From contig WAEK01000019.1 of assembly GCA_011634665.1 (NCBI GenBank), positions 186,001 through 250,000 of the forward strand: a stretch of 64,000 nucleotides of DNA, written 5' to 3'. Shown here piece after piece: positions 35,680-47,043 of this stretch. The stretch is from Mortierella sp. BCC40632. Its lineage: Eukaryota > Mortierellomycota > Mortierellomycetes > Mortierellales > Mortierellaceae. The stretch's first letter is position 1. The number at the start of each line of letters is the position of its first letter. Under the pieces are notes generated by a model that was not told where the DNA came from, did not search any database, and saw only the letters and a list, made by a program, of their open reading frames with translations. A program made the position numbers and the translations under genes.

Positions 35680-36987
35680 ATGGATGATTTACCACAGCTC
35701 AGCCCTTCCTCTGCTCATCTAGTGACCGGATTGGTCAGATGCATCAACACTGTTGAGTCCGCTGGCCCCAGACAGATCGAGGATTGGGAGACAGTGCAGG
35801 CCCGTCGGCAGACCAAAGATCTCCTGCTTGAGTTACAGCGTCTTGTCATCTCCATAAACAAGCGGTTACAATATGCCGCTTTGAGTATTTGAGAATCAGG
35901 CTCTCTATCTGGTTGTACATCTAGGCATTGCTCAAGTTCTTGTCGATGCCGACCCCGACGGAATAGACGTCAACACACTCGCATTCCGCACCCGTTCTAT
36001 GGCCAATCCTCTCGAGCGCATCGTGCGCGCGCTCTAAGCAAGTGATGTGACCGTACTACGTGAGAGCCGTCGGGTCGCTGGCGAGGCTGCACTGGCATTG
36101 TGCCCAAGACATGAAAGATCAGCCGCAGCCGGAATGGATTTATATGGCAACGAGATGTACACAGCCGGAAGTTTTATGGGTAAACAAGTCGCACCAGATC
36201 GTGAATGGCCAGTACGTCAGGCTTCAACCGCGTCGCCGCACTCCGCTGACTCTGTATCTGCCATTCAGGCCTGTCTTGCAGGTCTGGGTATGCCCATCCT
36301 TTATGCTCGTCTTGCCGCACATGCCAATCGACAAGCTGTGTTTACCAACGCGATGGCTCCTTGGCCCGTTAATCATGACAACTGCATCTCCACCAACTAT
36401 CCATGGCACCTTCATATAGGTCAGCGACTGTGTGACGCTAGAGGTGCGGATGGTAACTTCTTCAATCATTTGCTGGCAAAGCATCCTTCGATTGCTTGGG
36501 GAACCATCTACGATATTGCCGCTATCTCATCTCTGACAGTTACTCCTACGAAGCTGACCTTTATTCATGGCGACTTTTTTAAAACAGTTCCAGCTGGGTA
36601 TCATGTCTACTTTATGCGCCACATTGTGCACAACTGGGAATGACGCCGATGTTTGTCGAATCCTGCGCAACATCCGACAGGCCATGGCTGAGTCGTTTTT
36701 CACTACAAAAACCAACGAGAACTACAACGGTAGCAAAATTCCAGTGCTACTGATCGTGGATGTCATCGTCACATCCAAGGTGCAAAGAGAAGTGGCACTT
36801 CTTGATTTAGTTATGCTGACCGGTTTGCCTCGTGTTAGAGCGTACGGTTGAGGAGTACAGTGTGTTTTATCAGGCGGAAGGATTTCACATTGTGCAAGTG
36901 TGGCCCACGTGTGGCAAACATTCCATTCTTGAGGTCCACCTGGATCCAACAGAAGCTGAAAATAAGCTACATAGTATACAGGACTAA
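35680..36987 (+). pseudogene. O-methyltransferase remnant, copy 1
   Basis: Recognisable as a SAM-dependent O-methyltransferase of the Methyltransf_2 (COMT-like) family of secondary metabolism. It has an N-terminal dimerisation part (LYLVVHLGIAQ, DGIDVNTLA), a degraded SAM-binding region (GADGNFFNHLLAKHPSI) and the late motif YHVYFMRHIVHNWE followed by DADVCRILRNIRQAM and LLIVDVIV. The frame is open from the ATG at 35680 but stops at about 35889, where two bases seen in copy 2 are missing (ttgagtatttgag versus ttgagtatctttgag). A second in-frame TAA follows near 36035 and further shifts occur. Clearly broken. Its undamaged form would be about 400 residues. Confidence 0.85.
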
Positions 36988-38487
36988 GACGACGAAGGAG
37001 GTCTCGAGTCCATTATCTGATCCAGCGACCTTGAGGACAGTGTCCTCTTTGAGCTGGGTCCTTTGCCATTATTTGTGACTGCCCTATTGCCACCACAGCC
37101 GTGCCTCCTCCACATTGCTACCATTAGAAACTTATTTCTGTGGAGAGCCCGTTTTCCATTATTCTAATCTTCAGCAATAAACCTGCCCATCAAAAGACTC
37201 TCCGACTTCTGACTGTTGCAATCTCATATCATTAATTGGAAAAAATGGACAAACTACTATTCTTCAAAGGGTCAGGACCATAAACATGAAACTTTCTTTA
37301 GTACAGATAAACCGCTCTTTAGTTTTCTTCTGGCATTTCCTCCGCACTCATAAAAAAAAAGGGGGGGGGAGGGGGAATCTCGCGTTTTCCTATGTCATGA
37401 TTCAGAGAAATGCTACCTTGTGTGAACAGATGGCCATTTTTTTATCCGCAGACTTGTTGATGCCCAAAATGTCTATTCGGTAGGCGCTCATCGATTTGAC
37501 ACTCACTCACACAAGAGTTTCTAGATCTAAGATCGAAAGTGAAAGAAATACTGTAGTGGTGGCGACAGTAGGATGTGGGATTAGGTTCTGCTAACAGAAG
37601 GAAGCTCCCATTGACATCTGTGAGTTGGAGGTATGGCGAAAGAGTTAAAATACAATTGACTGCACAGGTAGTAGGTACAGGTGGAGTAAGGAGAAGTGGC
37701 GGAAGGAGAAGTGGCGGAAGGAGAAGTAACAGGAGGAGAAGTAAAATGGAATAGATGAACATGTTGGCATAGACACCGGCATGGTATCAACAAACGACAT
37801 CAGTATGGTCTCAACAGAAGAGATCGGTATGTAGGCTTCGAGAGACCCTGCTCATCCTGAATAATTCGGCATTCAAATTTGTTGCACCATGTTAGTAATA
37901 TCGAGTGTAAAAGGAGGTACACGAGCCTACTGCAATGGATACCAACCCCCCAACCAACTCACATCTCGCATGGGAAATGGAAAAAAAAAAAAAAAAAAAG
38001 GATAAGGATAAGGAGTTGCCTTTGACTCTAAATATTTCAGCTGTCAGGAGGATCAACGACATTTAATTCTTAACAAACCTGGCAAGGACTCAAACTCCTC
38101 ACCCACGATTGCGGATGGGAGTAGCTGAAATACACTAGTTCAGATGACGAATGGTATGAGTGCGTTGACTGTCCAGGATGTATAAATACGCATTACATGA
38201 AATTTCGATGTTCGCAAAAGCTAAAAAAATAATAATAAGGAAGAGTCTCTTCTTGATGATTTCAGCAGACCAAGAGGTTAAATCAACAAACATTAGTATC
38301 AAATTCACATCTAAAACATCTGCCATTAAACGATAGAATTGAAGGTGAGGGTCCTTCAAGAGTCAGATAGAATTCGTTCGAATAGTCCTATTAGCGCTGT
38401 TTGATCAAATATTAATTTGACATCGAAGATTGGAGAGCACCTGAGCCCCCGTTGTCACCGATCAAGTTGTCCCCAAGCTTAAAGAGG
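36988..38487. other. Intergenic, unit 1/unit 2 junction
   Basis: No gene. From about 37,200 it is homologous to 28,840-29,400 (3' flank of the LRR gene). The remainder (about 37,800-38,400), which includes a poly-A run at 37,981-37,999, is extra relative to unit 1. A stretch at about 38,210-38,350 resembles 46,875-47,000 before LRR copy 3. Confidence 0.55.
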
Positions 38488-40897
38488 TCAGAGTCGAGTT
38501 GAATTTGAGTGCCTCAGACAGCGCCTGGGCTCCATTGGATCTGATCGAGTTGTTGCCAAGTCTAAAGTGGTCAGAGTCGAGTTGGATTTGAGTGCCTCAA
38601 ATAACTCCTGAGCTCCGCTGTCACCGATCGAGTTGCTCCCCAAATAAAAGCGGTCAGAGTTGAGTTGGATTTGAGTGCTTTTAAACAAAGCCTGAGCTCC
38701 GTTGTCACCGATCGAGTTGCTCCACAAGTTCAAAGAGGTCAGAGTCGAATTGAATTTGAGTGCCTTAGACAAAGCCTGAGCTCTATAGGATCCGATCGAG
38801 TTGTGCCTCAAGCTCAAAGAGGTCAGAGTCGAGTTGGATTTGAGTGCCTCAGACAGCACCTGAACTCCGTTGTCATCGGTCGAGCTGCTCCTCAAGTCCA
38901 TTGAGGTTAGTGTCGAGTTGGCCTTGAGTGCCTCTGTTAGTAGTCCAAACTTCTTCCTTCCTATCCTAAGACCTTGCAACTCACAGGATACCTTGCATGC
39001 CTTAGTAGTGTTATCCCAAGGAGACTTGAGAAGATCGATGTACTTTTCTGACAGTACAATATGAAGTTGTTTCATAAAAGGAAGATCTCTGATGCGGGAA
39101 ATGGAGTCATTTGTCGTGGATGTCGAAAATAGTTTCTCAGTAACACCTGTCCGAGACTCTTGGATATCAAGTCGAAGATTCCACACTGTTACGTTTTGAA
39201 GTGCCTTCTCTAATCCCTCTAGATCGCGTTTCGTGCACTCCCATTTGAATGTCACATCAAGTTCGAAGACTCCTGTGGCATTGCTGAGGGCCTTGTAAAA
39301 CTCCTCAGAGGATATCCTAGACTTTAGATCTATCTTGATTTTTCCGAGCTGCTCATCATATTCTCCACGAGCCAACTCGACCACATTGCGGAGATTCTTG
39401 GAGTACATCTCTTGATAGCCTGATTGATAGTGGTCGCGGCAGATCCATTTAACATGACCCTCAGACGTCGTCATTCGATAGAGATTCCCAAGGAGGTTCT
39501 CCTCCTCCGAGGTCTTCAAGAATGATCCAAGCTGCCGTAGCTCGACTCCCTCCAGACCCTTGGCATCTCTCAGATAGTTGATCAGGGTTTGGTGTGTCAT
39601 TTCTGTCTGTGATCGATTGCCGATGAGCTGCTCTGAAGATAATGCTTGAAGTTTGGTGACTTGAGTATTGATACACTCGAGCGAGTAGTTGATCCCTGCC
39701 GTAATCGTCTCGACAGATTGTTGGATATTGTCAGCCAGATCGGCGATCCTAAGACTATCCAGAGCTGGCACAGCATGGCCAGCAACACTTGTAGCAAACT
39801 TGATCATCTCCAGCATCAACAAGAGAAAAGGCCCATATTTCGTGAAAAATCTGGTTGGTTCACGGAGAACGTATCCATCGTGTTTGGATAGATGAGGGTG
39901 GTGTGGTGTCGACATCTTGCTGTTTTCAGACTCGGTATGCTTGCCGCACTCACAAATGAAGTAAAGCCGGAACTTTGTTCTGAACCAGCTGGCAGGATTG
40001 AACTGTGTTGACTCTTCAGGATCAGGCAACACAATAAACAGCCGAGGAATTGGATACTCGGCCAGTTCCAACTGTTGTGTCAGGATGGCCTCGGCTTTAC
40101 TCTGGATCAAAATCAATCGGTCATTCATCTGCTTCAGCATCTTGAACATCTCCTGAACACTCTGTTGAGTTGAGGCACCTTGATCGTGAAGTCTTTGTAA
40201 CATATCAATAGATGTCTTTTGATAACCAGAGGTGGGTTCCCATTCCAGAGCCAACTTTGAGGAGACCAGTGACGAGAGTGCTTCGTGGGTCAATGGCTCT
40301 CCAGAATTGTGAGCCTTTTCGATGGTGACTGCTGCAGAAAGGAGCTGATCCTGGGTCTGAATTGTGTTTCCTCTGGTCAAGGTTCTTTTTCGTGGCTCAG
40401 TAGATGAGAACAGCTTTGTGGCAGAGGCATGCTCAGATACAGGCTCAGCTGGTATTGTGGAGGAGGTCAGTAAATAGTTGCGAGAAAGCTCACCAGGGCC
40501 ATGACGACAAAGATCGGTTGGTGCTCTTGAGACAGCCGGAACGTCCGTATTGGCTTGATTGGTGGCAGACGGCAAAACAACATCTAGGACTATGCCTGGG
40601 TGATACTTGATACGGAGAGGCTCGATTCTGTAAGAATAAGTTATACTGATCAGTCTGGTAACCTCTCTCTTGTCTTATTCCATTCATAGTGGACATCTGC
40701 ACGATCTTCTATTACCTGACTTGGTTTGAGTCTCTAAGTGTTTTAACGAGGGAGCCGCAGCTTTTGAGATACTGGACTCCTGGAAAGACTTGCGCAATTT
40801 CATTCCAACAGATAACCTTCTGTCCATCGATGATATCAACTACGATGGTTTTGATTTCGTCTGTCCCCAAAATACGAAACGCTTGAGATTCTCTCAT
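38488..40897 (-). CDS. LRR protein copy 2, longest open copy
   Basis: Exons 40716-40897 and 38488-40627 with an 88-base intron, 773 residues, no internal stop. Order: N-terminal module of about 80 residues; Ser/Thr/Pro linker; helical stretch (THEALSSLVSSKLALEWEP, LRDAKGLEGVEL further on); conserved middle region with PRLFIVLP, FRLYFICECG, HHPHLSKHDGYVLREP and a hydrophobic helix (LLLMLEMIKFATSVAG); a second helical part; then five RI-type LRRs of 28 residues at the C-terminus. The fourth LRR is partly out of frame and back (QIQLNSDRFYL). A one-base deletion in the fifth replaces the end by LATTRSDPMEPRR. Further LRR-like sequence lies downstream in other frames, so the array was once longer. 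No signal peptide and no NB-ARC or NACHT motif seen. Function unknown; an LRR recognition or adaptor role is inference. Confidence 0.85.
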
Positions 40898-42292
40898 TTT
40901 CGTTCAAGATAACGATATTGTAGGTGGGTGGAAGAGTGATGAGTAAATGTATGGGATAGAGAAGAAAGGGATTTTGTGGGCGAGAGCGAAAGTGAAGGGA
41001 GAGGAGTATCAGAAGAAAAGATATGAAAAAGTCGAGCCTGGGATTTTTCTCAACTCTTTGACAGTGTATCTCATTATGTGTACATGCTTGTGTGTACAGA
41101 AAATTTTTCAAGAGACCTGAGCATGGATTCCTTTGTTCAATTGACTTTGACTGTTGTCATTGGAAATGTTACACCAACCATTTTATCAGCTTTGTTGCTG
41201 AGCCATTCACCATCGAAGCAACTCGAGACTGGTTATAACCACCACATTCTGTGTTCGTTTTGCATCTACTAGTCTCACAACTTATTGAGAGTGTCAAGAA
41301 GAGACCCTGGCACTCAGACAGAACTAAATCAGTGTGTCTGAGTTGCCGTGGCAGGGTCAAAGTGAAGGAGGAGGACAGAGTGACCTTATTTTTGTGGCTT
41401 TTGTCAACTGGGGTTTCCAAGCCTAGCATTACATGATCCACTCTTTCCTTTTTCGACTTTGCCTTTCTCTGATCTGCTTTCCGTTCTACTCTGCTCGGTT
41501 CTTCTCCGAATATACATTCAAAGAACTTGAAGTGTGGCTAGCTCCTTTATACCCCTTTTGAGGTGTCTACAAATACCCGAGAGTAGGAACTCGGCACCAA
41601 TTACAGCAATCTCTGTCTTGTCATTTGAGGCTATATCGATCACTCAAGAACCAACTAACTTCGGTCCAAATACGACAAACCAGCGTCAGCCGAGATAGCT
41701 GTCCTATTGCCTGCATCCAGAGAAACGTTTGGTGGACACAGAGCTATCTTCTTAGAAGCCTCTGAATCCAACCCAGAGCAACCCAGAGCAACCCAGAGCA
41801 ACTATTCATACGCATATAGGAAAATCGCTCTTCTTACGACAGCTTCTATTTCATATCAGTTCTTCTCAAAGGGCAACACAGATACTCCTACAAACTCATC
41901 CCCTACATCCCCTACAAACCCCACTCATCGTAATAGAGCCGGGACGTCGGCCTAGGCCACTCCTAGTTTAATTGATAAAAGAGACGATGATAATACACGT
42001 GAAAGTCAGCTTTATTAATGGACTGAAGAGACTCATCTCCGTGGAGGGACACTCCCTGTTGTCAACAACTACTTTGCAGAGAACAAAAAGTATATGGAAT
42101 TGACATGTATAATGAGTAGAAGCGACATGACATATTCTGACCTTGTCACGACCTGGAACTATTGTTTTTTGCAATCCAAGATGACTTACCATATATAAAA
42201 AAGAGCTCCCTGCACTAGATCCATGTAACAACATTCGTGAAATCACAATAAGGACTGTGAACCAAAGTCATCATGTCATTCGACTTGGCCAG
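40898..42292. other. Intergenic between LRR copy 2 and asparagine synthetase copy 2
   Basis: Counterpart of 31657-33063. The block 41,870-42,292 is nearly identical to unit 1, and 41,090-41,380 is a diverged copy of 31,810-32,120. No gene called. Confidence 0.5.
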
Positions 42293-44146
42293 CTAAAGAT
42301 CCAACGTGACATTGTACTCTGTCAACCAAGTGTTCAGGCCAATAACCAGTTCCATATCTATGCGGTCTCGCGGATGAGAGACTGTGCCGATCTTCCTGTT
42401 CAGAGCCGCATTCACACGGTCAGAGTCTAGTAGTGATTTGACAGGTGCATTGTCGTCTGACATGATCTTGACCATTGCTTCGCGTAATCCTTGTTCGTAG
42501 GCTGGATCTTGCGTGGATGGATAAGGGCTTTTGGTTCGCTTCAGGATGGAATCTGGCAATAAATCATGGGCTGCAGCGCGTAGGATGCTCTTCTCTCTCC
42601 CATCGAAAGATTTCATATCCCATGGGATGTTGTAGACATATTCGATCAGGCGGTGATCACAGAACGGCACACGTAACTCAAGTCCTACGGCCATACTCAT
42701 GCGGTCCATGCGGTCTAAGAGGACGCGCATCCACCGAGTTAAATTGAGGTGCGTCATCTGCCGCATGCGATGATTTTCGGCACTCTCTCCAGGCAGAACT
42801 GGTACCTCGGCAAGGGCCTTTTCAAAGCTGTCACGGACGAAATTCTCAAGGTCAAGCTTCTCGAGCACTCCGCGATCAAACAGGGTCTTGCCGCCGAAAA
42901 TCCTGCCAGTGCCTGTGGTCATCCAGGGGAAAGTATTCATTCGGACCGCCTCTGGATCAAAGAACCACCGGTACCCGCCAAATAGCTCATCTGCCGCTTC
43001 TCCAGAGAGTGCCACTGTTGCGCGCCTTTTCACTTCCTCGAATAAGCAGTACAGGGAAGGCCACTTATCCCCATGGAAAGGCGGCGGCATATCGAGAGCG
43101 TGGATGACTTTTGTGCGCAGGCTCGGGTCAGCTATTTCTCGGCTGTCTAACACAATATCTTTATGTGTTGAATCGAGTTGCTCAGCCAGCTCCTTGACGA
43201 ATGGTGCGTCCGGTGTGAGGTGAAAGCCGTCACTCACGAAACCAGCCCCATGGTCGACAAAGTCCACTGAGAACGAGTTGATGTTTGCCTTGCCGCGTGT
43301 AAGGAGCTTCTTCGAGGCCAAGGCTGTGACAATAGAAGAGTCCAGACCGCCTGACAGCAGGGCACACAGAGGAACATCCGAGACAATCTGTTTGTCCAAG
43401 ATGTCTTCGAGGAGATCGCGAGTATGCTGGATTGTCTGCTCGAGGTTGTGTTCATGCTTGCGCGCTTCCAACTGCCAATAGCGTCGATTAACAATACCCT
43501 GGCGGCTAACTCTCACGATCTCACCTGGAAGCACCTCGTACATGCCTGCAAACACTGCATGTCCTGGTGTTCTCACTATTTCTAGGATTTCGCGTAGACC
43601 ATCGGCTGTGACACGGCGTGGTACCAACGGGTTAGCGAGAAGAGCTTTGGGTTCAGAACCGAACACAACACCATCCTGAGTCGGGAAATAGTAAAGTGGC
43701 TTCACACCCAAGCGGTCCCGGATCAGCAACATCTCCTGAGTACGAGTATCCCAGAGAGCGAAAGCATACATGCCGTTGAGCTTGTGGACAAAGTCCTCAC
43801 CCCATTCTACATAGGCCTGCAGCACAACTTCCGTGTCACTGAGTGTATGGAAGTGATGACCTCGCGACTGCAGCTCAGCACGCAAGTCTTGAAAGTTGTA
43901 GACTTCTCCAGAGTAGGTGATGACCGCCACCTCTCGCTCGCCGCCGAGCTTTGCCACCATCGGTTGGCTACCACCTTCCAGATCGATGACCGATAGTCGA
44001 CGATGACCCAGGCCAACTGGGCCATCAATCCAAATGCCTTGTGCATCTGGTCCACGCAACACCATGGTGTCTGTCATCTTCTGGAGAGTGTCGCGCTGAT
44101 GCTCCAGGTCTTGACCATAGGACAGCCAACCAGTAATTCCACACAT
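42293..44146 (-). CDS. asnB: Asparagine synthetase (glutamine-hydrolysing), bacterial AsnB type, copy 2
   Basis: Intronless, 617 residues, with the same Cys2 glutaminase and SGGLDSS synthetase motifs as copy 1. Most of the protein is near-identical to copy 1. In the stretch where copy 1 is frame-shifted, this copy reads LDLENFVRDSFEKALAEV, which continues smoothly into VPVLPGESAENHR and looks like the ancestral reading. It is therefore the better candidate for a working enzyme. Other differences cluster in the same part of the synthetase domain (HALDMPPPFHGDKWPS, WMTTGTGRIFGGK). Whether it supplies asparagine or amidates another product cannot be told from sequence; the neighbouring methyltransferase hints at a former biosynthetic pair. 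Confidence 0.95.
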   Translation of the reverse strand: MCGITGWLSYGQDLEHQRDTLQKMTDTMVLRGPDAQGIWIDGPVGLGHRRLSVIDLEGGSQPMVAKLGGEREVAVITYSGEVYNFQDLRAELQSRGHHFHTLSDTEVVLQAYVEWGEDFVHKLNGMYAFALWDTRTQEMLLIRDRLGVKPLYYFPTQDGVVFGSEPKALLANPLVPRRVTADGLREILEIVRTPGHAVFAGMYEVLPGEIVRVSRQGIVNRRYWQLEARKHEHNLEQTIQHTRDLLEDILDKQIVSDVPLCALLSGGLDSSIVTALASKKLLTRGKANINSFSVDFVDHGAGFVSDGFHLTPDAPFVKELAEQLDSTHKDIVLDSREIADPSLRTKVIHALDMPPPFHGDKWPSLYCLFEEVKRRATVALSGEAADELFGGYRWFFDPEAVRMNTFPWMTTGTGRIFGGKTLFDRGVLEKLDLENFVRDSFEKALAEVPVLPGESAENHRMRQMTHLNLTRWMRVLLDRMDRMSMAVGLELRVPFCDHRLIEYVYNIPWDMKSFDGREKSILRAAAHDLLPDSILKRTKSPYPSTQDPAYEQGLREAMVKIMSDDNAPVKSLLDSDRVNAALNRKIGTVSHPRDRIDMELVIGLNTWLTEYNVTLDL

Positions 44147-44960
44147 GTTTTATCCGAACTCTTGTTTCCTGGTGTAATGAAATCGACTAAAAGACCATCA
44201 AGAGTTGTATTGGCAAATCCAAAGGCCCAGGTGGGCAAACAGGCGTTTAGTACCATTACCAGAACAAGGGATTGCATAAAGAGGCAACGAGACTACGGAT
44301 TTCCAAATGATCAAGCTGTTTTTTGCACAAATACTCCTTTATCCTGGTCGAAGCAGCCTTTCATAAACGCTACCCTGTGTCAGATCCAACATGAACCGGT
44401 CAAGCCTGGCTTGGCAAGAATACCCCCATCCAAACGGCCATGTCATCAACTTATCCAACCACTAGCAATTCACGGGCACAAGTAATGGCAAGCATATTAC
44501 TATTACAGTACCTTCAGTCGTGACCGAGAATTTCTCTTGAGGCGTGTTCTTGTAAGACTTGTCGTGGGTAGCCTCAAGTGCTGATGAAGGATCGGCTGAA
44601 GCTTGGTGTTGGTTCAAAATACTCACAATAATTTGTATGCCTTTTTACAAAGGGGGCATCACTTTTTGGTGCTATTTATCTGGCCGATCAAAAAAAGATG
44701 CCCACTCTCCTGCCCCTCATGATAAGTCGCCCTTCTCCTGCCGCAACCCCTTCAAAAAGAGACGCTTCTCTCCCACGTCTCTACAGCCCCTTTAAAAAGA
44801 GATGCTCTCTCGACCCCTAAGAAAAGAGTTTTCTATCATATTTAACTCCCGTCAGTGTCCTAATCGCTGTCTGACAAATACATACACACTGTTTGTTATT
44901 TAGCTCCGCCAGCCGTACACCGCAGGCACACAACAAGGAACCGCCAGCACCACTCCAATT
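44147..44960. promoter_or_regulatory. Divergent intergenic promoter region, unit 2
   Basis: 814 bases between the synthetase start (-) and the methyltransferase remnant (+). The left about 230 bases match unit 1; the right part has diverged. No defined sites are claimed. Confidence 0.4.
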
Positions 44961-46274
44961 ATGGATGGTTTACCATTCGCTCAGCCCTTCCTCTGCTCAT
45001 CTAGTGACCGGATTGGTCAGATGCATCAACACCATTGAATCTGCCAGTCCCAAATAGGTTGAGGATTGGGAGACAGTGCAAGCACGTCGGCAGACCGAAG
45101 ATCTCCTGCTTGAGTTACAGCGTCTTGTCATCTCCATAAACAAGCGGTTACAATATGCCGCCTTGAGTATCTTTGAGAGTCAGGCTCTCTATCTGGCTGT
45201 AAATCTAGGCATTGCTCAAGCTCTTGTCGATGCCGACCCCAACGGCATAGACGTCAATACGCTCGCATCCCGCACCCGCTCTGTGACCGATCGTCTCGGG
45301 CACATCTTGCGCGCCGTACTACGTGAGAGCCGTTGTGTCGCTGGCGAGGCTGCACTGGTATTGTGCCCAAGATATGCAAGATCCGCTGCAGCTTGAATGG
45401 ATTCTTATGGAAACGAGATGTACACAGCTGGAGGCTTTATGGGCAAACAAGTCGCACCAGATCGTTAATGGCTAGTGCGTCAGGCTTCAACTGCATCGCC
45501 ACATTCTGCTGACTCTGTGTCTACCACTCAGGCCTGTCTTGCAGGTTTGGGTATGCCCAACCTTTATGCTCATCTTGCCGCGCATGCCGATCGACAGGCT
45601 GTGTTTTCCAACGCGATGGCTCCTTGGTCCGTTAATCACGATGATTGCATCTCCGCCAACTATCCATGGGACCTTGATACAGGCCAGCAGTTGCGTGGAG
45701 TTGAGGGTGCGGATGGTAACTTCTTCAAATATTTGCTGGCAAAGCATCCTTCGATCGCTGGGGGGACCATCTATGATATTGCTGCTATCTCATCTCCGAC
45801 AGTTGTTCCCACGAAGCTGACCTTTAATTATGGCGACTTTCAAAACAACCTCAGCTGGGTATCATGTCTACTTTATGCGCCACATTGTGCACAGCTGGGA
45901 TGACGCCGATATTTGTCGAGTCATGCGCAACATCCGACAGGCCATGGCTGAGTCGTTTTCCACTGCAGGAACCGACGAAAACTACAACGGCAGCAAAATC
46001 CAGTGTTGCTGATCGCGAAGGTCGTCGTCATATCCAAGGTGCAGAGAGAGGTGGCACTTCTTGATTTAGTTATGCTGACCGTCCTGCCTGGTGCTAGGGA
46101 GCGAACGGTAGAGAGTACAGTGCGCTCTATCAGGCAGAAGGACTACACATTGTGCAAGTATGGCTCATACGTGGCAAATATTCCATCCTTGAAGTTCACT
46201 TGGACCCAGAGGTTAAAATGAAGCTAGGACGGAACATGTTGTTGATTAGAGCTATGTCGTTGTCATTTGAATAA
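44961..46274 (+). pseudogene. O-methyltransferase remnant, copy 2
   Basis: Same family and position as the remnant at 35680 but broken differently. Near the start the frame is shifted (ccattcgctcag versus ccacagctcag in copy 1) and a TAG appears at about 45057. The middle is open where copy 1 is closed (FESQALYLAVNLGIAQALVDADPNGIDVNTLA). It then loses about 19 bases near 45315, carries stops near 45467-45476 and shifts again inside the late motif (YGDFQNNLSWVSC where copy 1 has GDFFKTVPAGYHVYF). The C-terminal part (DADICRVMRNIRQAM) is still readable. The 3' end is approximate. Confidence 0.85.
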
Positions 46275-47043
46275 AATCATATCAGCGATTTACACCGACA
46301 CATAATACAATAACACTTCCAAACAGGGTGCACAAAAACTCCATACTGGTAAAATTCACCAGCACATCACATTAGTTTTAGCCGATCGAAAATTTCCGGT
46401 GCAGTATACCGACTGGTATGATAGAGGTGCCTTTTAACCGTTTTTAACTCTCAAGGCGATTCAGAATATAGCTCTAAAAAGATCAGGGTGCATGTTTACC
46501 GCCAAGTACACAAGTAGGTTCTGTAAAATTCAAACAGCACACTCCACTGGGGGGGTTTTTTATCGACATACTGTTCCGGTATTTTTCTACCGGTATCTAC
46601 CATGAACACCGCAACATAAGCAAAAAATCTAATAGCTGCTAGCTTTTGATTTACTGAGTACTGATGATACTACGGTACACCGACTACTGGTGTAATTCAC
46701 TGCAGTCCATATCCAACATAATTTTTTGATACATTCGTTTTTAATGTAGCTTCGGGTATGGGTGCATCTCAAAAGTTGATCGCTCAACTCTTTTCACCAG
46801 CGGAAGTGCACGCTTCAATCCCGCCCAGAAGATGGAAGGGAAAAGCAGCGGCATTGACCGGCGGAATGAATTTTTTTTGATATTCGCAAAGCTAAATGCA
46901 ATGATGAGAGGGAGCTCTTCTTAGAGATTTCTGCGGATCAAGAGGCCAGTCAACAATTATGCACATCAAACTCACATCAAAAGTGTCAGAATGGACAGTA
47001 GACTTGAAGGCTCTTCAAATAATCATTTGATGCTGCTGTTCAA
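46275..47043. other. Intergenic between unit 2 and unit 3
   Basis: No gene. The 46,300-46,700 part is AT-richer than its surroundings and repeats short accggta/taccggt words. The part from about 46,870 matches the 3' flank of LRR copy 2 (about 38,210-38,350). Confidence 0.5.

Larger units (their letters stand above)
28840..37200. repeat. Tandem segmental duplication, unit 1
   Basis: Contains LRR copy 1 (-), asparagine synthetase copy 1 (-) and O-methyltransferase pseudogene copy 1 (+), in the same order and orientation as unit 2. The offset to unit 2 is about 9.23 kb at the asparagine synthetase and about 8.4 kb at the left edge; unit 2 carries extra LRRs and extra 3' flank. Edges are approximate. 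Confidence 0.85.
37200..46300. repeat. Tandem segmental duplication, unit 2
   Basis: Contains LRR copy 2 (-), asparagine synthetase copy 2 (-) and O-methyltransferase pseudogene copy 2 (+). Long stretches are near-identical to unit 1 (for example 41,870-42,780 against 32,630-33,550) and the LRR gene body is near-identical to copy 3. Edges are approximate. Confidence 0.85.
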
